From assembly GCF_030285665.1 (NCBI RefSeq), contig NZ_CP127295.1, positions 7,006,001 through 7,070,000 on the forward strand: a stretch of 64,000 nt of DNA, in the 5' to 3' direction. The notes under the pieces were generated by a model. That model searched no databases and was not told where the DNA came from. It was given only the letters and a program-made list of their open reading frames with translations. The stretch is from Amycolatopsis mongoliensis. Lineage in GTDB: Bacteria > Actinomycetota > Actinomycetes > Mycobacteriales > Pseudonocardiaceae. How positions within the stretch are numbered: position 1 is the stretch's first letter; each line of letters begins with the position of its first letter. Shown one piece after another: positions 49,357 to 57,907 of this stretch. A program made the translations under genes and the position numbers.

Positions 49357-50163
49357 GGGTGCCTGACGGCTGAGGTCTTCCCATCGCGCGTACTGCTCGG
49401 CGCGCGTCCGCGCGAGCTCCTGAACGATGTCGGAGGACGCGCTGCCGACGACGAGCCGCCGCGGCGGCTCGTCCAGGGCGGCGACCCGCAGCACGACCGG
49501 TGCCGCCGTCTCGGGGGCGGGACCGGCGTCGTCACCCCACATCTCCGCCAGCTCCTCGCGCAGCTCGCGGTAGGCGGGGTCGGGAGCGGTCGCCGTCGTG
49601 CCGCTGGTGAAGAGGCCGGTGGCGTAGCCGCCCATCTGCAGGTTCGTCACGTGCACGCCGAAGCGCTCCACCTCCATCGCCAGTGCGTCGCTCACCGCGT
49701 CGAGCGCCGCCTTGCCGGCGCCGTAGAACCCGACCGACGCCATCCCGCCGCCGCTGCCCATCGACGTCACCTGCAGCAGCCGGCCGCCGCCCTTCAGGTG
49801 CGGCAGCACGGCTTGGGCGACCCAGAGCGCGCCGAAGAAGTTGACGTCGAAGTGCGCGCGGACCTGCTCTTCGGTGGCCTCTTCGACCATTCCGTAGAGC
49901 ATCACCCCGGCGTTGTTGACGACGACGTCCAGGCCGCCGAAGACGGCGGCCGCGCGCTTCACCGTCTCGACCACGGCGCTCCGGTCGGTCACGTCCAGCG
50001 GGAGGCGGACGAGCTGCCCGGAGTAGGCGCCGGCGAGGGTGCCTTCGGTGCGGGACGCGGCGACCACGCGGTGCCCGGCCTTCAGCGCGGCTTCGGTGAT
50101 GGCCCGGCCCAGGCCGCGTGAAGCCCCGGTGACGAACCAGACCTGACCATCGGTAGCCGTCAT
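49351..50163 (-). CDS. Short-chain dehydrogenase/reductase (SDR)
   Basis: A 270-residue SDR. The cofactor motif is TGASRGLG (12-19), then VVNNAGVMLYG, and the catalytic Tyr/Lys are in GFYGAGKAALDAVS. The long C-terminal region (about 200-270) is typical of the retinol-dehydrogenase-like atypical branch. It is divergent from a TetR regulator, with CGAGACGA-type repeats in the gap, so it is probably that repressor's target. Substrate unknown. Confidence 0.9.
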   Translation of the reverse strand: MTATDGQVWFVTGASRGLGRAITEAALKAGHRVVAASRTEGTLAGAYSGQLVRLPLDVTDRSAVVETVKRAAAVFGGLDVVVNNAGVMLYGMVEEATEEQVRAHFDVNFFGALWVAQAVLPHLKGGGRLLQVTSMGSGGGMASVGFYGAGKAALDAVSDALAMEVERFGVHVTNLQMGGYATGLFTSGTTATAPDPAYRELREELAEMWGDDAGPAPETAAPVVLRVAALDEPPRRLVVGSASSDIVQELARTRAEQYARWEDLSRQAPG

Positions 50164-50185
50164 GGCCCAACCTCCTTGAAGTCCA

Positions 50186-50217
50186 CGAGACGACTCGTCT
50201 CGTCTCGCCGCGACGAG
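50186..50217. promoter_or_regulatory. TetR operator cluster between the SDR and TetR genes
   Basis: A 17-bp palindrome, CGAGACGACTCGTCTCG (50186-50202), overlaps a second inverted repeat, CTCGTC-N7-GACGAG (50199-50217). A further half site TCGTCTCG lies at 50256-50263, close to the TetR start. The layout fits joint control of both divergent genes by the TetR protein. Confidence 0.6.
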
Positions 50218-50283
50218 TCTGCTTGCCGAGTGGCCGCGTGTCAAGACGGAACGGTTCGTCTCGCCGCGCGCTAGGCTGTCGCC

Positions 50284-50880
50284 ATGGTCACCAAGAAGCC
50301 CGACGCCACCCGGCGCAGCGAACGGTCCCGCCGGGCGATCCTCGCGGCGACCCGCGAGCTGATCGTGGAGCTGGGCTACGCCAAGGTGTCGATCGACGCC
50401 ATCGCCGCCCGCGCCGGCGTCGGCAAGCAGACGATCTACCGGTGGTGGCCGGCCAAGGGCGCGGTCGTGTTCGACTCGGTCCTCGAGCTGAGCGCCGACC
50501 CCTCGGGGGCGGTCGCCGCGCTGCCCGACACCGGCGACCTGGAAGCCGACCTGCGCCAGGTGCTGCGCGCGACGGTCGCCGAGTTCGCCGACCCGGCGTT
50601 CGAGGCCCCGATCCGCGCGCTCAACACGGAGATCGCGAACGACCCGGACCTGGCCGCGCTCTACCGCGAACGGCTGGCCGCCCCCGTGGACGAAGCGAAG
50701 AAGGACCGGTTGCGCAGCGCCCAGCGGGCCGGTCAGCTCGATCCCGGCGCCGACCTGGATCTGCTGCTGGAAGTGCTCTACGCGCCGCTGTACCAGCGGT
50801 GGCTGCTGCGCACCGGCCCGCTGACCGAAAGCTACGCGGACGCGCTGGTCGCGACGGTGCTGAAAGCGTTCGGCCCCTAG
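50284..50880 (+). CDS. TetR-family transcriptional regulator
   Basis: A 198-residue TetR protein. The helix-turn-helix is KVSIDAIAARAGVGKQTIYRWWPAKGAVVFDSV (about 35-67), with the C-terminal helical domain typical of the TetR_C_16/AcrR-like group. It is divergent from an SDR with matching palindromes in between. The gene ends 127 bp before a small secreted protein gene. Confidence 0.9.
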   Translation: MVTKKPDATRRSERSRRAILAATRELIVELGYAKVSIDAIAARAGVGKQTIYRWWPAKGAVVFDSVLELSADPSGAVAALPDTGDLEADLRQVLRATVAEFADPAFEAPIRALNTEIANDPDLAALYRERLAAPVDEAKKDRLRSAQRAGQLDPGADLDLLLEVLYAPLYQRWLLRTGPLTESYADALVATVLKAFGP

Positions 50881-51007
50881 CCGAAGCCCGGCCGACGGCG
50901 GGCGGGCCTTCCGGTCCACTGTGGAAAGATCCCGTACCGGAGTCCCCGGTGGAGAAAGAACCGTTCGAGTGACAGGGAAAAGCGGGTTCCGGCGCTAGCC
51001 TCGAACG

Positions 51008-51406
51008 ATGAAACGATCTTGGGGAGTTCTGGTCGTCGCCCTGCTCGCGCTGATGTCGCTGTCGGTCCCGGCCGCCGCGTCCACCCGCTCGGACGTCTTC
51101 TGCCGCGGCAACGCGGCCGGCTTCCCCGGCAAGTGGGGAGCCGTGTCCAAGTCGTGCAGCTTCACCAGCCCGCCGCAGTGGCGCGGGTACCTCGAGGTCA
51201 CCTGGTTCGTGGAGGCGGGCACGCAGCAGCGCGGCTGCGTGGAGGGCCGGATGGCCAGCGTGCGCGAGCAACGTCCGTGGCAGTCCCTGGGCTGCGGCAA
51301 GGGCGGCTTGGGGCGCGTGGACTGGCCCGCGAACACGTTGTCACTCCTGGAGATCCGGGTCAAGAGCTACAACGTCGGGCTCGCGCTGGTCACCTACGAG
51401 ATCTGA
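51008..51406 (+). CDS. Small secreted protein with four cysteines
   Basis: A 132-residue protein. The signal peptide covers about 1-25 (MKRSWGVLVVALLALMSLSVPAAAS). Four cysteines (in DVFCRG, SKSCSF, RGCVEG and LGCGKGG) could form two disulphides. The mature domain is about 105 residues, beta-rich, with PPQWRGYLEVTWFVEAGTQQRG. It could be an extracellular inhibitor or a small binding domain, but no family is recognised. Its 3' end overlaps the convergent SDR by 13 bp. Confidence 0.7.
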   Translation: MKRSWGVLVVALLALMSLSVPAAASTRSDVFCRGNAAGFPGKWGAVSKSCSFTSPPQWRGYLEVTWFVEAGTQQRGCVEGRMASVREQRPWQSLGCGKGGLGRVDWPANTLSLLEIRVKSYNVGLALVTYEI

Positions 51407-52182
51407 CCGTCCCGGTAGCGGCCGGCGAGTTCCGTGCCCTGGCCCCCGAAGGCGGCCAGCTCGGCCCGGAAGACCGCGTCGAGGAGGCTCGTGTCCTCGA
51501 CACCGGGGGCGCAGACGACTTCGCCGAGCTCCAGGCCGCGCAGCGAGGCGGACACGACGTCGGCGGCGCTCATCCGGGGGATCGCGCTCAGGTCCATGCC
51601 CTGGCGTTCGTGGAACTCCGTCGCGACCACGCCGGGGCACACCACCTGGACCCGGACGCCGGTGCCTTCGAGCTCGGCGCTCAGGGTCTGGGACAGCGTG
51701 ACCAGGTGGGCGAGGGTGCCGGCGTAGACCGCGCGCCGGGGCATCTGCGAGTGGGGCGCCGGTCCGCTGAACGCGATCATGCCCGCCACGTTGACGATGG
51801 CGCCGCGGCCGCGTTCCTGCATGCCCGCGACGGCCGCGCGGGCGAGCATCGTCGGGGCGAGGACCTTGACCTTGACCAGTTCGCGGGCCTGGGCGGCGGG
51901 CAGGTCGGCCAGGGGCATGTAGTGCGCGACGCCCGCGTTGTTCACCAGCAGGTCGAGGGGTTCGGTGGCGGCGATCTCCGCGACGGTGTCGATGCCTTGG
52001 TCGCCGGAGAGGTCGGCCGCCACGGCACGGACCTTGACGTCGGTGTGGGCGGCGGCGAACTCGTCCAGCCGGTCCTGCCGCCGGCCGACGATCACCAGGT
52101 CGTGGCCGTCGGCGGCGAGGCGTTCGGCGAACGCCCTCCCGATCCCGGACGTGGCGCCGGTGACGAGTGCGAGCTTGCTCAT
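51394..52182 (-). CDS. SDR-family protein with a replaced catalytic lysine
   Basis: A 262-residue SDR. It has the cofactor motif TGATSGIG (8-15), LLVNNAGVAHY and the GAIVNVAGMIAFSG block. The active-site Tyr is in RAVYAGTLAHL. The residue four after it, normally the catalytic Lys of YxxxK, is Leu here, so ordinary dehydrogenase activity would be weakened or lost. It overlaps the upstream regulator gene by 4 bp (ATGA), so the two form an operon. It may be a binding protein or use altered chemistry. Confidence 0.85.
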   Translation of the reverse strand: MSKLALVTGATSGIGRAFAERLAADGHDLVIVGRRQDRLDEFAAAHTDVKVRAVAADLSGDQGIDTVAEIAATEPLDLLVNNAGVAHYMPLADLPAAQARELVKVKVLAPTMLARAAVAGMQERGRGAIVNVAGMIAFSGPAPHSQMPRRAVYAGTLAHLVTLSQTLSAELEGTGVRVQVVCPGVVATEFHERQGMDLSAIPRMSAADVVSASLRGLELGEVVCAPGVEDTSLLDAVFRAELAAFGGQGTELAGRYRDGQIS

Positions 52183-53045
52183 GCGTGGTTGTCCTGTTCG
52201 GTGGAGGTCGTGTTCCGGGTGGTGGCCGGGGCCAGGGCGGCGGAGGCCAGGAGGGCCAGCTTGTCCGCGGCGTCCGTGCCGGGGTCGGGGTGGTAGACGG
52301 CGAGCACGAGCCCCGGGGCCTCGCTGAGGAGCAGCTTTTCCCGGTTCAGCACCAGTTCGCCGACCAGCGGGTGGTCGAACCGCACGGTCGCGCCCCGCCG
52401 GTTCGCGACGTCGTGGCGTGCCCACAGCTCCCGGAACCGGGGGCTGGCCAGGGAAAGCTCGCCGACGAGCTCGATGAACCGGGGATCGGCGATCTCGGTG
52501 CCGACGGACTGGCGGAAGCCCGCGACCAGTCCTCGCGTGGCGAGCTCCCAGTCCGGGAAGAGCGCCTGCTCGGCCGGGTCGAGGAAGACGTCCCGCAGCC
52601 GGTTGGCGCCCGCGACGAGGCGGGGCGAGATCGCCGCGGCGAGCGGGTTGGCCGCCAGCACGTCGAGGTAGCGGCCCTCGACGAACGCGGGCAGCGGTAG
52701 CGCCGCCAGGAACTTGACCATGCTCGGCGGGACGGTCTCCTTGCGGCGCCGCCGCGGCCGGCGGGGCTTCGGATCGGCGAGGCCGATCAGGTAGGCCGTG
52801 GTGTCCTCGTCGAGCTGCAGCACGCGGGCCAGCGACTCGAGGACCGATCTCGACGGGTTGCGGTCGCGGCCCTGTTCCAGGCGCAGGTAGTAGTCGGCGC
52901 TGATGCCGGCCAGCATCGCGACCTCTTCCCGGCGCAGGCCCGGGACCCGCCGCACACCGGTGACCGGGAGGCCCGCCTGCGCGGGGGTGAGCAGCTCACG
53001 CCGGGCGCGCAGGTGGTCGCCCAGGAGGTTCGGCTCGTCGGTCAT
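52179..53045 (-). CDS. XRE-family regulator with MmyB-like ligand domain
   Basis: A 288-residue protein. The N-terminal XRE helix-turn-helix ([49 protein letters not shown], about 32-80) is followed by an MmyB-like ligand-binding domain (about 110-270, with [21 protein letters not shown] and [31 protein letters not shown]). Regulators of this type usually control the next gene; here the atypical SDR starts at its stop codon. Confidence 0.9.
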   Translation of the reverse strand: MTDEPNLLGDHLRARRELLTPAQAGLPVTGVRRVPGLRREEVAMLAGISADYYLRLEQGRDRNPSRSVLESLARVLQLDEDTTAYLIGLADPKPRRPRRRRKETVPPSMVKFLAALPLPAFVEGRYLDVLAANPLAAAISPRLVAGANRLRDVFLDPAEQALFPDWELATRGLVAGFRQSVGTEIADPRFIELVGELSLASPRFRELWARHDVANRRGATVRFDHPLVGELVLNREKLLLSEAPGLVLAVYHPDPGTDAADKLALLASAALAPATTRNTTSTEQDNHA

Positions 53046-53109
53046 GCCTCGACTGTAGGTCGGCCCGCGCGGCCGTGCCTGGTCCTGTCACTCCCAGGAG
53101 CGCGAGGGC

Positions 53110-53215
53110 GGCCGTACCCTCGCGACCTGAGCACTGCCCCCCGTGATTGCCGTGCTCGTGGCGGGATCGGCGGTCTCGCCACCGTCGCCTTCCTGCGGCG
53201 GGCCGGGCTGCGGTC
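53110..53215 (+). pseudogene. FAD-dependent monooxygenase N-terminal fragment
   Basis: One frame reads [21 protein letters not shown], the glycine-rich FAD-binding start of a PHBH-type monooxygenase (GGxGG...LRRAG). The rest of that protein is missing and the sequence passes directly into a sugar-phosphate-isomerase fragment. This marks a deletion junction. No start codon or downstream domain is present. Confidence 0.5.
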
Positions 53216-53875
53216 TCGCTGTCCAGCGTGCTGCCGCAGTACAAGTGGTCCACCCCGACGAGGCGGAGCGTTCCGCGGCGGTGCGGTACTGGAAGCGGAT
53301 GATCGAGGTCACGGCGGAGCTGGGCTGCTCGCTGATGAACTCGGAGTTCAACGGCAGTCCCGCGACCGCATCCGCGAGCGAAGCCGCGTTTTGGTGCTCG
53401 CTGGAGGAACTGCTGCCGGTCTTCGAGCGCGAGGGCATAGCGTTGAACCTCGAAGCCCATCCCGACGACTTCTGCGAGGTCAACGATCCCGCCGTCGGTC
53501 TGGTCGGGGCTGTCAACCTTCCGTGGGTGAACTACTTGTACTGCGCGCTGCGCACCTTCCACCTCTCAGGCAACGATCCGGGTGCCGACGTCGGCAAGAT
53601 GCTGCGGTACGCCGGTTCGACGCTGGCGCATCTGCACATCGCGGATTCCTACAGCCACGAGGGGTCCTCGGGGTTGCGGTGCATCATGAACCCGCCCGGC
53701 ACGCCCGCTCGGATCCATCAGAGCACCTGGACATCGGGCAGGGTGAGGTCGATTGGGGTGCGTTCTTTTCCACTCTGCGCGAGCTTCGGTTCGATGGGGT
53801 CGCTACGGTTTGTGTTTTTGCTTGGGAGGAACGGGCTGTCGAGTCTTCGAAGTTCATGCTTGAGCGGGTTCCAAG
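53216..53875 (+). pseudogene. Sugar phosphate isomerase/epimerase, frameshifted remnant
   Basis: Parts of an IolE-like TIM-barrel isomerase in three frames. First [13 protein letters not shown]; then, after a shift near 53255, [55 protein letters not shown] and [34 protein letters not shown]. Then, after a shift near 53720, [51 protein letters not shown]. Metal ligands (Glu, His) of the family are present, but the reading frame is broken at least twice and the N-terminus is lost. Confidence 0.75.
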
Positions 53876-53908
53876 GAGCTCGTCTTCTAGGGATGCGGCT
53901 TCGCCGGG

Positions 53909-53973
53909 GCGTGGGAAATCGGCGCTTCCTGTTCTTGCTTCCCGCTCGGTGCGGGAGCGCCGATTCCCCACGC
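53909..53973. repeat. Large imperfect hairpin upstream of HNH copy 2
   Basis: A 21-nt left arm (53909-53929, starting GCGTGGGAAATCGGCGCTT) is complementary at about 18 positions to the right arm 53954-53973. A smaller hairpin (CCCGC/GCGGG) lies in the loop. It ends 8 bp before the dispersed HNH repeat begins, so it may be a terminator or a repeat-boundary structure. Confidence 0.5.
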
Positions 53974-54052
53974 AACGGTGTCCCTGCCGGGCTTCGTCGT
54001 GATCATCCTTTCGTGTGATGAACATGCGTGCGACTGCCGGTAATCTTGGTGC

Positions 54053-55297
54053 GTGGACAGCGAAACGATGTGGAAAGCAGACGCGGTGGCCCTGGCCGAC
54101 CGTATCTCCGCGCTGCTCACCGTCGTGCGGTCTGCCGAGGCTGAGATCGGTGCCCTGCTGATGGAAATCGAGTCGCGCGGGGTCATGGAACTGTTCGGCT
54201 ACCGGTCTGTCGGCCGGTTGTTCGAGCATCTCGCTGATGTTCCCAAGGCTGCCGCCGAGAACGTCGTCAAACGAGCCCGAGCCCTCACCTCTAGTCGCAA
54301 TCTCGACGGCACACCCATTCCCGCTGTCGCTCCCACCACCGGCGCCGCCGCGTTGGACGGCCGGTTGAGCACTCCGATGATCGACACCATCGTCGGTGTC
54401 ATGACGCAAGTTCCGCCCGAGCACCGCGATAACGCCGAACGAGACTTGCTGTCCTTCGCCGAAGAAGCCGGACACAAGCAGGTCGCCGCACTGGGCGCCC
54501 GCATCCTCGCCCACCTCGACCCCGACGGCACCGAACCCGACACCACCGAACCCGACACCACCGAACCGGCCACCCCCAGCCGCGAACTCTCCTTGCGCCG
54601 CAAAAGATCCGGGGTCTGGGAACTTCAGGGCCGGTTCGATGACGAGACCGGCGCCCGCGCCAGCGCCCTGCTGGACTCTCTGGCCGAACGCCGCAGGGCC
54701 GACGATGGTCCCGACTTCCGTTCCCCGCAGGAACGTTACGGCGATGCCTTCTCCGACGCGATCGACTTGGCCCTGAATTCCCCGGACCTGCCGATGCAGG
54801 CGGGTGAACGAGCGCACGTGATGGTCGCGGTCTCGTTGGAAGACTTGAAGTCCGGTGTCGGCCAGGCAACCTTAGGCGATACCGGCCGCATATCCGCAGC
54901 CGAAGCCCGGATCCACGCCTGCGACTGCCAGATCATCCCGGCGGTGCTGGGTGGCAAGGGTGAACCCCTCGATCTCGGCCGTCTCCGGCGGTTGGTCTCA
55001 CCCGGACTTCGCCGGGCGTTGTACTTGCGCGACCGTGGGTGTGCTTTCCCCGGTTGTCATCGGCCGCCTCGGCATTGTCAGGGGCACCATATCCGGCACT
55101 GGGCTGATGGCGGGCCGACCGAGCTGGGCAACCTGGTCCTGATGTGCGGCCACCACCATCGGTTGCTGCACCGTTCCGGTTGGCAGGTCCGCATAGCTGC
55201 CGATGGACTACCCGAGTTCTTTCCGCCGGTGTTCTTGGACAGGCGCCGAAAACCCAGGCGCAACAACCTTCATGAGCCTTTACCGTTCGCCGCCTGA
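54053..55297 (+). CDS. DUF222 / HNH endonuclease (13E12 repeat family), copy 2
   Basis: A 414-residue paralogue of the copy at 23126-24355, with the same DUF222 and HNH domains and all HNH residues intact (CAFPGC, CQGHHIRHW, LMCGHHH). It differs mainly in residues 75-130 and by a tandem DTTEP insertion near residue 163. Both copies are full length, so neither is an obvious pseudogene. Copy 2 lies inside a region of broken genes. Confidence 0.92.
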   Translation: MDSETMWKADAVALADRISALLTVVRSAEAEIGALLMEIESRGVMELFGYRSVGRLFEHLADVPKAAAENVVKRARALTSSRNLDGTPIPAVAPTTGAAALDGRLSTPMIDTIVGVMTQVPPEHRDNAERDLLSFAEEAGHKQVAALGARILAHLDPDGTEPDTTEPDTTEPATPSRELSLRRKRSGVWELQGRFDDETGARASALLDSLAERRRADDGPDFRSPQERYGDAFSDAIDLALNSPDLPMQAGERAHVMVAVSLEDLKSGVGQATLGDTGRISAAEARIHACDCQIIPAVLGGKGEPLDLGRLRRLVSPGLRRALYLRDRGCAFPGCHRPPRHCQGHHIRHWADGGPTELGNLVLMCGHHHRLLHRSGWQVRIAADGLPEFFPPVFLDRRRKPRRNNLHEPLPFAA

Positions 55298-55315
55298 TCA
55301 ACCGAAGAGGGGAAA

Positions 55316-55340
55316 GGCCCGCAGCCACCGGCTCCGGGCC
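55316..55340 (+). terminator. Terminator hairpin of HNH copy 2
   Basis: GGCCCGCAGCC, loop ACC, GGCTCCGGGCC: an 11-bp stem with one mismatch, 18 bp after the stop. It is the counterpart of the hairpin after copy 1. Confidence 0.6.
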
Positions 55341-55474
55341 TACACCCACGTCCGGAACATCACGAGGTTGGCATCCGGACGGACAGCAGCCAGGCGCGGG
55401 CAAGGGCGGCCACCCGCTTACGACCGGCAGCAATTAGCCAAGCAAAACAACGCTCGACAGTGGCAGACTCACGG

Positions 55475-55582
55475 CGACCGCGACCGCGACCGCGACCGCG
55501 ACCGCGACCGCGACCGCGACCGCGACCGCGACCGCGACCGCGACCGCGACCGCGACCGCGACCGCGACCGCGACCGCGACCG
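55475..55582. repeat. Hexanucleotide tandem repeat (CGACCG) x 18
   Basis: 108 bp of 18 unbroken CGACCG units. All six frames stay open through it (Arg-Asp, Arg-Pro or Ala-Thr on the plus strand; Ala-Val, Arg-Gly or Arg-Ser on the minus strand). It is flanked by sequence with no intact gene. Its length suggests recent slipped-strand expansion. Confidence 0.9.
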
Positions 55583-55583
55583 A

Positions 55584-55740
55584 CGGGACCGGACCCGCGA
55601 CGATCACGGACTTCGGCATCTCGCGCGCGGCCGGCGACATGACGCTGACGATCACCGGCCTGATCGGCGGCACCCCTGCCGCGACCGGCGCAGAGGGAAG
55701 CGCAGCAACCGGCGTCGGGTCCCGATGCGCGCGAAGCTGA
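55584..55740 (+). pseudogene. Gene fragment downstream of the CGACCG repeat
   Basis: In the frame where the repeat encodes Ala-Thr, the following 52 codons read DGTGPATITDFGISRAAGDM, then TLTITGLIGGTPAATGAEGS, and run to a TGA with strongly GC-biased third positions, as in real actinomycete genes. No start codon precedes the repeat in this frame (a stop lies at 55435). It looks like the C-terminal end of a lost gene. From 55741 to 56030 I see nothing recognisable. Confidence 0.35.
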
Positions 55741-56030
55741 TGCCGGCATCCTGACCGAGCTACCGCGGCCCCCAACTTCGAAGCCATCTAATCGCCTGCG
55801 CCCGGTACCAACCAGCGACGCGAGCCCCGCAGTTCGCGGCGCAGGCCGATGCCCACCGTCGCGGCGTCCCGAGGGCCCGCGCTGACAGAGGCACCGCAGC
55901 CCAACCAACTTCGAAGGGGACGTCCACCCGGCATCGACCGGCCGAGCGACACCACCCACCCCCCGGCCGGCAACCACTCCGCCAAAACCACGGCAGCCAT
56001 CCACCCCAGGCCAGCAGACAGTCCCCGGAA

Positions 56031-56504
56031 CTAACCGCCGCAGTCTTCCGAAGCCTGCATGCGGCGGTTCGCCTCGCCGAGCCCATCAGCCAGTGCTCGC
56101 AGCTGCTCCGGAGTCAGGACATCCACCAGCAGCTCCCGCACCAACGCGACATGCCCCGGCGCCGCGCGTGACAGGCGGGCCGCCCCAGCCTCGGTGAGGA
56201 CCGCGTAAACCGCCCGGACATCGCTCTCGCACGTTCGGCGGCTCACCAATCCCGCCTGCTCCAGCTGCCCGATCTGGTAGGTCAGCCCGCTCTTGGAGTT
56301 GGCTACCGCGCACGCCAGCTCGGCCATCCGCAGCTCCCGCTCGGGAGCCGCCGCCAGGCGGGACAGGATCTCGTACTGCAGGTGGGACAAGCCCGCGTCG
56401 CGCTTGAGCTGCTGGTCCATGCGGTGGTGCAGCAGGGCGTACGTCGTGCGCAGCGCTGTCCACGCATGCTTCTCCTCGGCGCTCAGCCACCGCGTGCGAC
56501 CCAT
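56031..56504 (-). CDS. MarR-family transcriptional regulator
   Basis: A 157-residue winged-helix protein. The helix-turn-helix is LRMAELACAVANSKSGLTYQIGQLEQAGLV, with the following wing SRRTCESDVRAVYAVLTEAG. It lies in the scar zone but is intact. It is divergent from an AraC-type fragment, so its original target may have been lost. Typical MarR length. Confidence 0.88.
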   Translation of the reverse strand: MGRTRWLSAEEKHAWTALRTTYALLHHRMDQQLKRDAGLSHLQYEILSRLAAAPERELRMAELACAVANSKSGLTYQIGQLEQAGLVSRRTCESDVRAVYAVLTEAGAARLSRAAPGHVALVRELLVDVLTPEQLRALADGLGEANRRMQASEDCGG

Positions 56505-56557
56505 GCCGTCCAGACTACTGGCCGTTCAAATTCGAACCGCCCGATCAACGGCTGTTT

Positions 56558-56980
56558 GTGCCGGTACGTCGGTATCCGGCCGGAAGCCAGTCGTGGAGTC
56601 GCGTGTCCGAGGCGGTGACGTTCGATCCGGGGGCCGCTGGGCGGGTGCGGCTGTGCAGCCGCCGCGACAACAGCTGGTCCGGGGTGCTCGTGCGGCTGCT
56701 GGACAACGCCGAAGAAGCCGAACTCGACCTGCCGCCCCTCGGCGACCAGACGATCGTGCTGATGAGCCAGGGGACCACGACGATCGAATCGTTGCACAGC
56801 GCTCGCCGGCGGCGCGCGGACTACCGGCCCGGCTCGCTCGGCATGATCGCGCCCGGGCAGCCGACGCGGATCCGCTGGCGCGGAACGGATCGCACTCAGA
56901 CGACGCATGTGCACCTCCCCGGTGCGCTCGTCGATCGCACCGCCCTCGACCTGTGGGGCCGGGACGCCGCCCGGCTCGGC
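56558..56980 (+). pseudogene. AraC-family regulator, N-terminal fragment
   Basis: From GTG 56558 the frame encodes about 140 residues of an AraC-type N-terminal domain: SWSGVLVRLLDNAEEAELDLPPLGDQTIVLMSQG, then [22 protein letters not shown] and [21 protein letters not shown]. The C-terminal AraC helix-turn-helix is absent. Near 56980 the sequence changes into the FAD subunit of a xanthine-dehydrogenase-type enzyme, which marks a deletion junction. Confidence 0.65.
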
Positions 56981-57907
56981 CGGCACGAAGGTGCTCGCCG
57001 GCGGCACGACGCTCTACGACCTCATGAAGCTCGGCATCGAGACCCCGCCCGCCGTCGTCGACGTGCACCGGCTGCCCGAGCTGAACACCGTCGAGACCCG
57101 CGAACACGAGCTGGTCTTCGGCGCCGGGGCCCGGATGGCCGACGTCGCCGACCACCCGGTCGTCCGCGACGAGTACCCCGCCTTGTCCGAGTCGCTCTGG
57201 CGGGCCGCGTCCCAGCAGCTGCGGAACATGGCGAGCGTCGGCGGGAACCTGTTGCAGCGCACCCGCTGCAGCTACTTCCGCGGCGGCCCGGAGTTCCCCG
57301 GCAACAAGCGTGAGCCCGGCTCCGGCTGTGCGGCGCGAGGAGCCACGACCGCACCCACGCGCTGCTGGGCGCCAGTGACGCGTGCATCGCGACCTACCCC
57401 GGTGACTGGGCCATCGCGCTGCCGGCCTTCGACGCGGTCGTCGACGTCGTCGGCCCCCGCGGCGAGCGCACGCTTCCCCTGAAGGACCTGCACGTCGAAC
57501 CGGGCGACGACCCGGCGCGCGAGCACACCCTGAACCCCGGCGAGCTGCTCCTGCGGATCCGTGTCCCCGCGACGCCCGCGGGCCGCGGCTCCACCTACCT
57601 GAAGATCCGTGACCGCGAGTCCTGCGCCTTCGCGCTCGCCTCCGCCGCGGTCGCCCTGACCGTCGAGGACGGCGTGGTCCGCGACTGCCGGATCGCCCTC
57701 GGCGGCGTCGCCACCCGGCCCTGGCGGGCCGAAGACGCCGAACGCACGCTGCGGGGAGCGCCGCTGACGGCCGAGGCCGCCCGGCAGGCCGGGGAAATCG
57801 CGTTCGCCGGCGCGCGTCCCGGCACCTCCAACGGATTCCGAGTCGAACCGGGCATCCGCACCGTCGCCGATGAGGTGCGCATCGCCGCGGAGAGGGCTGC
57901 CCGATGA
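56981..57907 (+). pseudogene. Molybdopterin dehydrogenase FAD-binding subunit (XdhB/CoxM-like), broken
   Basis: The fragment starts mid-domain with [21 protein letters not shown], a FAD-contacting stretch. It continues through [27 protein letters not shown], shifts frame near 57340, then resumes as [23 protein letters not shown] and NPGELLLRIRVPATPAGRGSTYLKIRDRESCAFALASAAVALT to a stop at 57907. The first residues and start codon are missing. In intact operons this subunit is followed by the molybdopterin subunit, as is seen here in truncated form. Confidence 0.75.

Larger units (their letters stand above)
53982..55350. repeat. Dispersed repeat copy 2 (DUF222/HNH unit with flanks)
   Basis: A direct-orientation second copy of 23055-24409. 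Both copies share the upstream sequence, the gene and the terminator hairpin. The 3' part of the gene contains a 179-bp block identical to copy 1, while the 5' part differs at many third positions and by a small in-frame insertion of TTEPDTTEPDT-type repeats. Confidence 0.88.

Noticed and set aside
55360..55460. Possible IS5-type transposase traces (VERCFAWL on the minus strand, GRPPAYDR on the plus strand)
   Set aside because: The two hints lie on opposite strands, each is under ten residues, and no further transposase sequence or inverted repeats are present.
55475..55582. The CGACCG repeat considered as a CRISPR array or as a genuine Arg-Asp repeat protein
   Set aside because: There are no spacers and the unit is only 6 bp. 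All frames stay open because of composition, and no start or conserved flank supports an Arg-Asp protein.
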